Positions 7,077-14,410 of a stretch of 38,755 bases of DNA are shown here, one piece after another; the stretch's first letter is position 1, and the number at the start of each line of letters is the position of its first letter. This DNA comes from an uncultured Blautia sp. (lineage in GTDB: Bacteria > Bacillota > Clostridia > Lachnospirales > Lachnospiraceae): assembly GCA_937893675.1 (NCBI GenBank), contig CALBGI010000031.1, positions 1 to 38,755 of the forward strand, given 5' to 3'. The notes under the pieces are model-generated. The model did no database searches. It saw nothing but the letters and a program-made list of their open reading frames with translations, and had not been told where the DNA came from. The position numbers and the translations under genes were made by a program.

Positions 7077-8546
7077 ATGGAGAAAGCTCATAGTAGAGCC
7101 CTCAAAAGATCAGAAATAGAAGGAATCTGGCGGCAGAGATATCATTTTACAGCGCCAGATTCCTGGATGAATGATCCTAACGGGTTAATATATTATAAAG
7201 GACTTTATCATCTCTTCTATCAGTATAATCCTAAAAGCTGTAATTGGGATTCTATGCATTGGGGGCATGCTGTCAGTGAGGACATGATTCATTGGAAAGA
7301 TATGTCGGTTGCATTAGAACCTGATCAGGAATATGACTGCCATCCAGAAGGTGGATGTTTCTCTGGCAGTGCGGTTGAAAAAGATGGTATTTTGTTCCTT
7401 TTTTATACAGCTACAACTAAGACTGATGGTGTGGTTCACCAGACACAGTGCATTGCTACATCTGAGGACGGAGTAACTTTTGAAAAGTACCCCCAAAATC
7501 CAGTAATAAAGGCTCCTCCCTGTGGATTTTCAACAGATTTTCGCGATCCTAAAGTATTCAAACATAATAAAAAATGGTATATGGTAGTTGGTGGCTGCAT
7601 AGGCAGTGCAACTGTCGACGGAGATGGCTGCATTTGCTTATATGAGTCTGAAAATCTTTATGATTGGGAATATAAAGGAACCATTTTGGAGTCTAAAGGA
7701 AAATTAGGAACCATGATGGAGTGTCCTGATATGTTTGAATTGAATGGAAAATGGGTTGTTACATGTTCGCCCATGAATCACCCGGATTATAATAAGTCTC
7801 TTTATTGTGTAGGTACCATGGATTTTGAAAACTGTAATTACACAATTGAAAAAATAGGAAATATGGATGTTGGATTCGACTATTATGCTCCGCAATCTTT
7901 TTTGGATAAAGCTGGAAACAGAATATTAATTGCTTGGCAGAATGGCTGGTTATGGATGCCTTGGTGTGTGGGGTGGGGGCCAACGAGTGTGGAAAACTGG
8001 AGGGGGTGTTTAAGTGTTCCTCGAAAAGTGCAACTAGATGATGAAAATAACTTATGTATGTATCCAGTGGATCAAATTGACTCATTGATTTCGGAAACGA
8101 TTACTTACAGAAATATAGAAGTTGGTGTTAACAGAGTAAAATTATATGATGATTTAAATAGAAGTAATCGTATAATTATGCAGATAGATATCAACAAGAT
8201 TGAGTCCAGAAATCTGGAAATTTGCGTCCTTGGAAAAGATTCTCATTATACGGCAATTCAGATTGACTTTTTATCCAAATTAATTAGTTTGGATAAAAGT
8301 TTTGGAGATTATTATGAAGTCGGTAGAATGAATAGCTCGTTTGAACTGCATGATAATTATCTGGAACTTTGTATCTTGATTGACCGTAGCAGTGTTGAAG
8401 TGTATGTGAATCATGGAGAAAAATGTATCACAACAAATGTTTATCCAGAAGACAATCAAGTAGAATGTTGGATTCAGACACCATATAAGAAAGCTGTAAT
8501 TGATAAGATCCAGATTGATTTTTTAAATTCATTTTGGACGGAATAA
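7077..8546 (+). CDS. GH32 family beta-fructofuranosidase (sucrose-6-phosphate hydrolase-like)
   Basis: This 489-residue protein carries all three GH32 catalytic motifs: WMNDPNG at 30-36 with nucleophile Asp33, FRDP at 155-158 with transition-state stabiliser Asp157, and ECPD at 215-218 with acid/base Glu215. The five-blade propeller covers about 20-335. A C-terminal beta-sandwich follows, with SSVEVYVNHGE near residue 441. It should release terminal fructose from sucrose, a fructo-oligosaccharide or another fructoside. It lacks a signal peptide and so acts in the cytoplasm. No PTS transporter is present, so an unphosphorylated substrate brought in by the ABC importer is more likely than sucrose-6-phosphate. 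It starts two bases after the GH116 stop, implying that the two hydrolases are made together and act on the same import product. Confidence 0.93.
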   Translation: MEKAHSRALKRSEIEGIWRQRYHFTAPDSWMNDPNGLIYYKGLYHLFYQYNPKSCNWDSMHWGHAVSEDMIHWKDMSVALEPDQEYDCHPEGGCFSGSAVEKDGILFLFYTATTKTDGVVHQTQCIATSEDGVTFEKYPQNPVIKAPPCGFSTDFRDPKVFKHNKKWYMVVGGCIGSATVDGDGCICLYESENLYDWEYKGTILESKGKLGTMMECPDMFELNGKWVVTCSPMNHPDYNKSLYCVGTMDFENCNYTIEKIGNMDVGFDYYAPQSFLDKAGNRILIAWQNGWLWMPWCVGWGPTSVENWRGCLSVPRKVQLDDENNLCMYPVDQIDSLISETITYRNIEVGVNRVKLYDDLNRSNRIIMQIDINKIESRNLEICVLGKDSHYTAIQIDFLSKLISLDKSFGDYYEVGRMNSSFELHDNYLELCILIDRSSVEVYVNHGEKCITTNVYPEDNQVECWIQTPYKKAVIDKIQIDFLNSFWTE

Positions 8547-8657
8547 ATTAGGCTATGTGCGTATGGTTGATTGATTTTTCAATCATAAAAGCTGATATTA
8601 TTCCGTGCAAAGAAATGAATTGTAAAATGTTGGTGAATTTTGCGAGGACAATAAAAG

Positions 8658-9276
8658 TTGATAAATAAAAAAGAATGGAATAGAATGATAGCCGAAAAAC
8701 TATACAATCCTTACAAAGTTGGCGGTGATTCTTTTGAAATAATCCATGCGGCTCAAAAAAATTCAATGAGTCGGAATATTGGAAAGATAAAACTGCTTTT
8801 GAAGAATTAAAGAAATGTTTCAAAGAAGCGCCTGATGATATGGTGCTGATACCGCCAGTTTATTTTGATCATGGAAATAGAATATCATTTGGAAAACATT
8901 TTTTGGCTAATACAGATTTAACCATATTGGATGAAATTATGTGACTTTTGGAGATAATGTATTTCTTGCACCGCATGTAAGTATATATACAGCAGGCCAT
9001 CCAATTGATAAGAGGGTGAGAAATTTAGGATTAGAATATGCTAAACCGGTAACAATAGGTGATGATGTATGGATTGGAGGAAATGTTGTTATTAATCCGG
9101 GAGTTACGATTGGAAGTGATGTAGTCATTGCATCTGGTTCAGTTGTGGTAAAAGATATTCCAAGTCATGTTGTGGCAGGCGGTAATCCGTGCTATGTTAT
9201 TAGAAAAATAACAGAAAAAGATAAAATGAATTGGGAAAATCAATTAAAAGAATATAATGAGGAAATCTGGAAATAG
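8658..9276 (+). pseudogene. Decayed maltose/galactoside O-acetyltransferase (maa-like)
   Basis: Three successive reading frames together give one hexapeptide-repeat sugar O-acetyltransferase. Frame A from TTG 8658 reads KKEWNRMIAEKLYNPYKVGG. The frame is lost in an A7 run (8755-8761), then frame B reads FNESEYWKDKTAFEELKKCF through NTDLTILDEIM. A second single-base loss near 8938-8943 meets TGA, and frame C resumes at VTFGDNVFLAPHVSIYTAGHP and runs to the stop at 9276. Frame C keeps the left-handed beta-helix repeats and the catalytic His in TAGHP. The intact protein would be about 205 residues and would acetylate sugars, often as a detoxification step. Restarting at GTG 8941 would give only the C-terminal half (about 111 residues), unlikely to be active alone. 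Sequencing error at the homopolymer could explain the first break but less easily the second. Confidence 0.85.
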
Positions 9277-9431
9277 CAAATTTCAATTTTAAAGAGAGGT
9301 TTGCCAAGCAGTTTTACCAAAATCAATTATATTTCTGTACATAGCTATAAATATATGTGGAAACTTGCTATTTCATGGCCGGAAACTTTACAGCTTTAAA
9401 ACAGAGTATCTGGTTATTAAAAAAAGACAGG
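9277..9431. other. Gene-free transition between AT-rich locus and core genome
   Basis: I see no supportable gene between the pseudogene stop and the terminator. The sequence stays AT-rich to about 9420 and then changes to the more GC-rich composition of the rest of the window. A lone half-operator ATGTGGAAAC (9355-9364) matches the left arm of O2, but it has no matching right arm. Confidence 0.5.
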
Positions 9432-9472
9432 GACAGGAGCAGATTCATGCGGCATCTGCGTCCTGTCTTTTT
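9432..9472 (+). terminator. Rho-independent terminator closing the sugar locus
   Basis: GACAGGAGCAGAT (9432-9444) pairs with ATCTGCGTCCTGTC (9454-9467) with a single bulged base and a 9-nt loop, followed by TTTTT (9468-9472). An A tract precedes the stem. It sits where base composition shifts and isolates the zinc-finger and polA genes from readthrough. Confidence 0.85.
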
Positions 9473-9517
9473 CTGTGTCCGGCGTCCTGCAAAGAGGATA
9501 TTATGCAGGCATATCCC

Positions 9518-9546
9518 TTGTTTTTCCGGGGAAAGTTTTATATAAT
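9518..9546 (+). promoter_or_regulatory. Promoter of the zinc-finger protein and polA cluster
   Basis: TTGTTT (9518-9523) and a perfect TATAAT (9541-9546) are 17 bp apart. The predicted leader to the ATG at 9625 is about 70 nt. Confidence 0.7.
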
Positions 9547-9624
9547 AGGAAGGAATTGTGGGAGCAAGGCCCATGGAACTCTTCGTTTGATCAAGGAGAA
9601 CGATAGGAGAGGAGAAAACGCGAG

Positions 9625-9972
9625 ATGGATTGCAGTGCAGCAGAAGGAATGGTGAATCGCTATATTAATCGTACCCTTTCTCCGGACGAGCTGGAGCGGT
9701 TTTTGAACCATGTGGAGAATTGTCCGGCCTGCCGGGAGGAGCTGGAAACGTACTTTATCGTACACAAAGTAACACAGCAGCTGGATGAAGAAAAAAGTGC
9801 GGTTTCGGACTTTCAAAAGCTTTTGGCAGAGGACATCCGCGCGTCGAGGCATCATATTTTTCGGGAAAAGGTGCGCCATCTTGTCCGGGGCTTTGGCTGG
9901 TGCCTGCTCATTGGACTGTTGGTGGTTTTTCTTGTTTTTATTGCAATGGAAATTAGACAACTGGTAGTATAA
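9625..9972 (+). CDS. Small membrane zinc-finger protein, anti-sigma-like (zf-HC2)
   Basis: This 115-residue protein starts with a putative zinc-finger of the anti-sigma type, H29-x3-C33-x2-C36 (HVENCPACREEL), with a further Cys at position 3. A charged linker follows, then one membrane helix at about 88-108 (GWCLLIGLLVVFLVFIAM) and a very short outside tail. Zf-HC2 proteins often hold sigma factors at the membrane, but no sigma factor gene lies beside this one, so its partner is unknown. A good ribosome binding site (AGGAGAGGAG) lies 10 bases upstream of ATG 9625. Its stop codon is embedded in a 13-bp tandem repeat, and polA begins 43 bp later. Family assignment is moderately sure; function is open. 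Confidence 0.75.
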   Translation: MDCSAAEGMVNRYINRTLSPDELERFLNHVENCPACREELETYFIVHKVTQQLDEEKSAVSDFQKLLAEDIRASRHHIFREKVRHLVRGFGWCLLIGLLVVFLVFIAMEIRQLVV

Positions 9973-10001
9973 CAGACAAGTATAGCAGACAAATATAGCA
10001 G
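9968..10001 (+). repeat. 13-bp tandem repeat, about 2.6 copies
   Basis: Units TATAACAGACAAG (9968-9980) and TATAGCAGACAAA (9981-9993) differ at two positions, and a partial unit TATAGCAG follows (9994-10001). The array spans the stop codon of the zinc-finger gene and ends just before the polA ribosome binding site. No function is evident; replication slippage is the simplest origin. Confidence 0.75.
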
Positions 10002-10015
10002 CTGGGAGGCAACAC

Positions 10016-12646
10016 ATGAGTGAAAAAATATTGCTGATAGATGGGCACAGTATTTTAAACAGAGCATTTTATGGTCTGCCGGATCTGACAAATTCAGAGG
10101 GGCAGCACACGGGAGCGGTATATGGCTTTTTGAATATATTATTTCGTATTCTGGAAGAGGAAAAACCGGATTATCTGACCGTGGCCTTTGATCTTCATGC
10201 ACCAACCTTTCGGCATAAGATGTATGAGGCGTACAAGGGAACAAGAAAGGGAATGCCAGACGAACTGAGGGAGCAGGTTCCTCTGATGCAGGAGATGCTC
10301 CGGGCCATGGGTGTCAAAATGGTTACTTTGGAGGGCTATGAGGCAGATGACCTTTTGGGGACCATTGCCCGCAGAAGCGAGGCAAAAGGAATGGATGTGA
10401 CGATTCTTTCCGGGGATAGGGATTTGCTGCAGCTTGCAACTGAGAAAGTGATGATTCGTCTTCCGAAGACTTCAAAGGGCAAAACTACCATTGAGGATTA
10501 TCACGCCGGTGAGGTGCTGAAGGAATTCCAGGTGACACCTCCTCAGATTGTTGAGCTGAAGGCGCTCATGGGCGACAGCTCTGACAATATTCCGGGAATT
10601 CCGGGTGTGGGGGTCAAAACGGCCACAAAAATCCTGGTGGAATTTGGAACGATTGAAAATGCACATGCGCATCTGGAAGAGATCAAGCCGAACAAGGCAA
10701 AGGAATCCCTGCGGGAGCATTATGATCTGGCTCAGCTTTCCAAAACACTTGCGACGATCAACACAGAGAGTCCGATTGTATATGATTATGAGGAGGCACG
10801 CCTTGGCGAGCTGTATACAAGAGCGGCCTATGAATTGTGCAAGCGCCTGGAATTTAAAAATCTTTTAGGAAGATTTGACAAAGAAGCGGTTGCAGAAAAT
10901 AAACTGGAAGAGAATTTTTTTGTCTGCCAAGACTTGTCTGGCTGCGAGGCCCTGTTTCAAAAGGCAGCAGGACTTGAACAGGTTGGAGCGGAGCTCATTG
11001 GGGACAAGAAACATGTCTATGGACTTGGCCTTGCTTTGGGTGAAGCGGAGATTTATTATATTCCGGCAGGCGGCATGATAACCGGGGCGTATCTTGCAGA
11101 ACGTCTTGGGGCGTTGTCCGGGAACACCGTTGTCTGTGCACTGGATATTAAGGCAATCCTGAAGCATACAGGTCTGAAGCAGGTATTTGATGCCGGTGTG
11201 GCTGCGTATCTGCTGAATCCGCTGAAGTCCGGCTACACCTATGATGACATGGCTAAGGAATATCTGGGTGGTATGCTTCTGCCGTCAAGGGAAGACCTCA
11301 TTGGAAAGGAATCCTTTGAAAAGGCATGGAAGACAGAGAATCCAGGACTTGTTACTCTCGCCTGCTGCATGTCCTATGTGGCGCTTGCGGGCAGGAAACC
11401 CATGATGCAGGCGCTCTGTGAAAGCGGTATGGAGAAGGTTTACAGGGAAATCGAGCTTCCGCTTATTTTTACGCTTGACTCCATGGAAAAATGGGGCATT
11501 ACCGTAAAAGGCGAGGAGCTGAAAGACTATGGGGAAAAGCTTCAGATCCGCATTGAAGAACTGGAGCAGCTGATCTATGAAAAAGCCGGGGAAGCGTTTA
11601 ATATCAATTCTCCCAAGCAGCTGGGGGTGATCCTGTTTGAGAAGATGGGAATTCCCGGAGGGAAAAAGACCAAGACCGGCTATTCCACAGCGGCGGATAT
11701 CCTGGAAAAGCTGGCTTCGGAACAGCCGATCGTAAAAGATATTCTGGAGTACCGGCAGCTTGCCAAGCTGAAATCCACGTATGCAGATGGCCTTGGAAAT
11801 GTCATTGAGGAAGATGGAAAAATTCATTCCACGTTCAATCAGACCATTACTGCGACAGGACGGATCAGCAGTACGGAGCCAAATCTTCAGAATATTCCGG
11901 TGCGGATGGAGCTGGGCCGGCTGATCCGCAAAGTCTTTGTGCCGGAGGAGGGTTATGTTTTTCTGGATGCAGATTATTCGCAGATCGAGCTGCGCGTACT
12001 TGCGCACATGTCCGGGGATGAAAAGCTGATCCAGGCTTACCGGGAGGCGCAGGACATCCATCGTCTTACGGCGTCCCAGGTGTTCCACATTCCCTTCGAT
12101 GAAGTGACATCCCTGCAGCGGAGAAATGCCAAGGCTGTAAATTTCGGCATTGTATATGGGATCAGTTCTTTTGGGCTGAGCCAGGATCTGAGTATTACCC
12201 GCAAGGAAGCGGCAGAATATATTGAAAAATATTTTGAGAGCTATCCCCGGATCAAGGGATTTTTGGATTCCATGGTTGAGGCCGGAAAAGAAAATGGCTA
12301 CGTGGAAACTATGTTTGGAAGGCGGCGCCCGGTTCCGGAACTGAAATCCAGCAACTTTATGCAGCGCTCCTTCGGAGAACGTGTTGCCATGAACTCTCCG
12401 ATCCAGGGAACGGCGGCAGATATCATAAAAATTGCCATGAATCGTGTCCGGGAGCGGCTGGAAAAAGAGGGGCTGAGATCCAGGCTTGTGCTGCAGGTGC
12501 ATGACGAGCTGCTGGTGGAGACTCATAAGGATGAAATTTCCGAAGTTTCCCGGATTTTGGAGGAAGAGATGAAAGGAGCGGCCAGTCTGTCCGTGGAGCT
12601 TGAAGTGGATATGCATCAGGGAGAAAACTGGTATGAGGCCAAGTAA
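10016..12646 (+). CDS. polA: DNA polymerase I
   Basis: This 876-residue protein shows the full polymerase I layout. A 5'-3' flap exonuclease domain occupies about 1-290 (DGHSILNRAF, GYEADDLLGT, LSGDRDLLQL, GDSSDNIPGIPGVG). A 3'-5' exonuclease-like domain follows at about 300-470. The polymerase domain has motif A with catalytic Asp653 (DADYSQIELR), motif B (RRNAKAVNFGIVYG) and motif C with Asp830 (QVHDELLVE). The acidic exonuclease I motif is not visible in the middle domain (AELIGDKK where DTET would be expected), so proofreading is probably absent, as in several Gram-positive homologues. It removes RNA primers and fills gaps in repair and lagging-strand synthesis. CoaE follows after 3 bp. 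Confidence 0.97.
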   Translation: MSEKILLIDGHSILNRAFYGLPDLTNSEGQHTGAVYGFLNILFRILEEEKPDYLTVAFDLHAPTFRHKMYEAYKGTRKGMPDELREQVPLMQEMLRAMGVKMVTLEGYEADDLLGTIARRSEAKGMDVTILSGDRDLLQLATEKVMIRLPKTSKGKTTIEDYHAGEVLKEFQVTPPQIVELKALMGDSSDNIPGIPGVGVKTATKILVEFGTIENAHAHLEEIKPNKAKESLREHYDLAQLSKTLATINTESPIVYDYEEARLGELYTRAAYELCKRLEFKNLLGRFDKEAVAENKLEENFFVCQDLSGCEALFQKAAGLEQVGAELIGDKKHVYGLGLALGEAEIYYIPAGGMITGAYLAERLGALSGNTVVCALDIKAILKHTGLKQVFDAGVAAYLLNPLKSGYTYDDMAKEYLGGMLLPSREDLIGKESFEKAWKTENPGLVTLACCMSYVALAGRKPMMQALCESGMEKVYREIELPLIFTLDSMEKWGITVKGEELKDYGEKLQIRIEELEQLIYEKAGEAFNINSPKQLGVILFEKMGIPGGKKTKTGYSTAADILEKLASEQPIVKDILEYRQLAKLKSTYADGLGNVIEEDGKIHSTFNQTITATGRISSTEPNLQNIPVRMELGRLIRKVFVPEEGYVFLDADYSQIELRVLAHMSGDEKLIQAYREAQDIHRLTASQVFHIPFDEVTSLQRRNAKAVNFGIVYGISSFGLSQDLSITRKEAAEYIEKYFESYPRIKGFLDSMVEAGKENGYVETMFGRRRPVPELKSSNFMQRSFGERVAMNSPIQGTAADIIKIAMNRVRERLEKEGLRSRLVLQVHDELLVETHKDEISEVSRILEEEMKGAASLSVELEVDMHQGENWYEAK

Positions 12647-12649
12647 GAT

Positions 12650-13249
12650 ATGAAAGTGATCGGGATTACCGGGGGCGTGGGTGCCGGAAAAAGCACGGTT
12701 CTTGATTTTTTTGAGAAGGACTTGTGTGCATATGTAATACAGGCAGACAAGGTGGGCCATGTTTTGATGGAGCCGGGGCAGGTCTGTTATGAGCCGGTGC
12801 TTGCGCTTTTTGGAAAAGATGTAAGAAAAATAGACAAAACCATTGACCGCAGGAAGATTTCTGATATAGTATTTTCCAGAAAGGATTTGCTGGAAAAGCT
12901 GAATGCCATCATCCATCCTGCGGTGAAAGCTTATATCCGGGAGGCCATTCGACAGCAGGAGGAACAGGGAACCGGTTTTTGCGTGGTGGAGGCTGCGCTT
13001 CTGTTGGAGGATCATTACCAGGAAATCTGCGATGAAATCTGGTACGTACATACAGATAAGGAGATTCGGATACAGAGACTGATAGAAAGCCGCGGCTACA
13101 GCAGGGAAAAGGCGCTTGGCATCATAGACAGTCAGGCGTCCGATGCCTTTTTTCGGGCGAATACGGACTATACGATAGAGAACAACGGGGATTTGGAAGA
13201 TACCCGCAAACAGATAAGGGAAGGGATTAAAAGATATGAGACTTTGTAG
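12650..13249 (+). CDS. coaE: Dephospho-CoA kinase
   Basis: This 199-residue kinase catalyses the last step of coenzyme A synthesis, phosphorylating the 3' hydroxyl of dephospho-CoA with ATP. The P-loop GGVGAGKST is at residues 8-16, and the CoaE feature DKVGH (about 35-39) follows in the substrate site. The lid region appears near residues 143-160 (RLIESRGYSREKA). Length matches the family. The ATG lies three bases after the polA stop, a polA-coaE order common in Firmicutes, and the 3' end overlaps the next gene by 14 bp, so all three are probably translated from one message. Confidence 0.96.
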   Translation: MKVIGITGGVGAGKSTVLDFFEKDLCAYVIQADKVGHVLMEPGQVCYEPVLALFGKDVRKIDKTIDRRKISDIVFSRKDLLEKLNAIIHPAVKAYIREAIRQQEEQGTGFCVVEAALLLEDHYQEICDEIWYVHTDKEIRIQRLIESRGYSREKALGIIDSQASDAFFRANTDYTIENNGDLEDTRKQIREGIKRYETL

Positions 13250-14033
13250 CATTGCCAGCGGAAGCAGTGGGAACTGTATTTATGTGGGCTCGGATCATAC
13301 CCATGTGCTGGTTGATGTGGGGATCAGCGGAAAGCGTGTGGAGCAGGGGCTGAATACCCTGGAGCTTACAGGAAGAGACCTTGACGGGATTCTCATCACG
13401 CATGAGCATTCAGATCACATCAAGGGACTTGGCGTGCTTGCGCGCAAGTTTGAAATACCGGTATATGCCACTGGAGGTACTGTGGATGCGATGCTGCGCT
13501 CCGGAAAGCTGGGCAAAATCCCGGCGGATATTTTTCGGGAAATCCGGGAGGATGAACCGTTTTCCATCAAGGATCTGCGTGTCAATCCATTTACCATTCC
13601 CCATGACGCGGCGCAGCCGGTAGGATACCGGCTGGAATGCGGGCGCCACAGCGTGGGAATTGCTACAGACCTGGGGAAATTCAATGATTACATTGTGGAG
13701 AATCTGAAAGATCTGGACGCGCTTCTTCTGGAGGCCAATCACGATATCCGCATGCTTCAGGTGGGAAAATATCCTTATTATCTGAAACAGAGGATTTTAG
13801 GAGACCGGGGGCATCTTTCCAATGAAAATGCAGGGCGCCTCTTGTGCAGACTTCTCAACGACCATATGCAGGCGGTATTTCTCGGGCATCTGAGTCAGGA
13901 GAACAATTACGAAAAGCTTGCCTATGAGACCGTGTGTTCAGAAGTAACTCTGGGAGATAATCCGTATAAGGCTTCAGATTTTCGCATTGAGGTGGCGCAG
14001 CGGGAGTATATATCTGCGGCAGTCAGCATGTAG
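13236..14033 (+). CDS. yycJ: MBL-fold metallo-hydrolase, YycJ/WalJ family
   Basis: This 265-residue metallo-beta-lactamase-fold protein carries the metal motif HEHSDH (56-61) and further ligands in IPHDAAQPVGY and the HLSNENAGRL region. The N-terminal start RLCSIASGSSGNCIYVGSD matches the YycJ/WalJ type. In Bacillus the homologue is encoded with the WalRK two-component genes and has been linked to coordination of cell division with replication, probably as a nuclease. Here it instead follows polA and coaE, overlapping coaE by 14 bp. That placement supports a role in DNA or RNA processing but does not prove it. The exact substrate is unknown. Confidence 0.9.
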   Translation: MRLCSIASGSSGNCIYVGSDHTHVLVDVGISGKRVEQGLNTLELTGRDLDGILITHEHSDHIKGLGVLARKFEIPVYATGGTVDAMLRSGKLGKIPADIFREIREDEPFSIKDLRVNPFTIPHDAAQPVGYRLECGRHSVGIATDLGKFNDYIVENLKDLDALLLEANHDIRMLQVGKYPYYLKQRILGDRGHLSNENAGRLLCRLLNDHMQAVFLGHLSQENNYEKLAYETVCSEVTLGDNPYKASDFRIEVAQREYISAAVSM

Positions 14034-14126
14034 AACTTGCAGTCTTACAGAAATTGTACCTGCACAGAGTTTTTATCTACATAGAATTTTTACTTACAAA
14101 AAACAGGTATCAGGAAAGGACAGGAC

Positions 14127-14399
14127 ATGAAAAAGACAATCATAACGGTAGTAGGAAATGACACAGTTGGCATCATCGCAAAGGTCTGCACCTATCTTGC
14201 GGACAATCAGGTAAATATTCTGGATATTACGCAGACGATCGTGCAGGGGTATTTCAACATGATGATGATTGCAGATACCAGCGCCTCTGATAAGGATGCG
14301 GGAACACTGTCCCGGGAGCTCTCGGCCCTTGGCGATGAGATCGGCGTGGTCATCCGCTGTCAGCATGAGGATATCTTCAATAAAATGCACCGCATCTAA
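14127..14399 (+). CDS. ACT domain protein, UPF0237 family
   Basis: This 90-residue protein is a single ACT regulatory domain (KTIITVVGNDTVGIIAKVCT at 3-22, then NILDITQTIVQGYFNMMMIA). ACT domains usually bind amino acids and modulate a partner. It precedes the PFL/UPF0210 gene by 11 bp, and this pair is conserved in many Firmicutes and archaea, suggesting that the two proteins work together. The ATG at 14127 has AGGAAAGGA upstream. The 93-bp gap before it contains no convincing promoter to my eye, so transcription could start there or continue from yycJ. Confidence 0.92.
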   Translation: MKKTIITVVGNDTVGIIAKVCTYLADNQVNILDITQTIVQGYFNMMMIADTSASDKDAGTLSRELSALGDEIGVVIRCQHEDIFNKMHRI

Positions 14400-14410
14400 G
14401 GAGAAGAACA

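Noticed and set aside
9355..9364. ATGTGGAAAC, identical to half of operator O2, after the pseudogene
   Set aside because: The second arm is absent (TTGCTATTTC follows), so it is more likely chance than an operator.
11285..13252. A 655-codon open frame on the minus strand across polA and coaE
   Set aside because: It lies antisense to two well-recognised genes with full motifs, shows no family resemblance, and has the His/Leu/Phe-rich look of a reverse frame of coding DNA.
14034..14126. Possible promoter before the ACT-domain gene
   Set aside because: No pair of boxes with acceptable spacing could be found; near-direct repeats of CANAGANTTTTTA are present but show no regulatory pattern.
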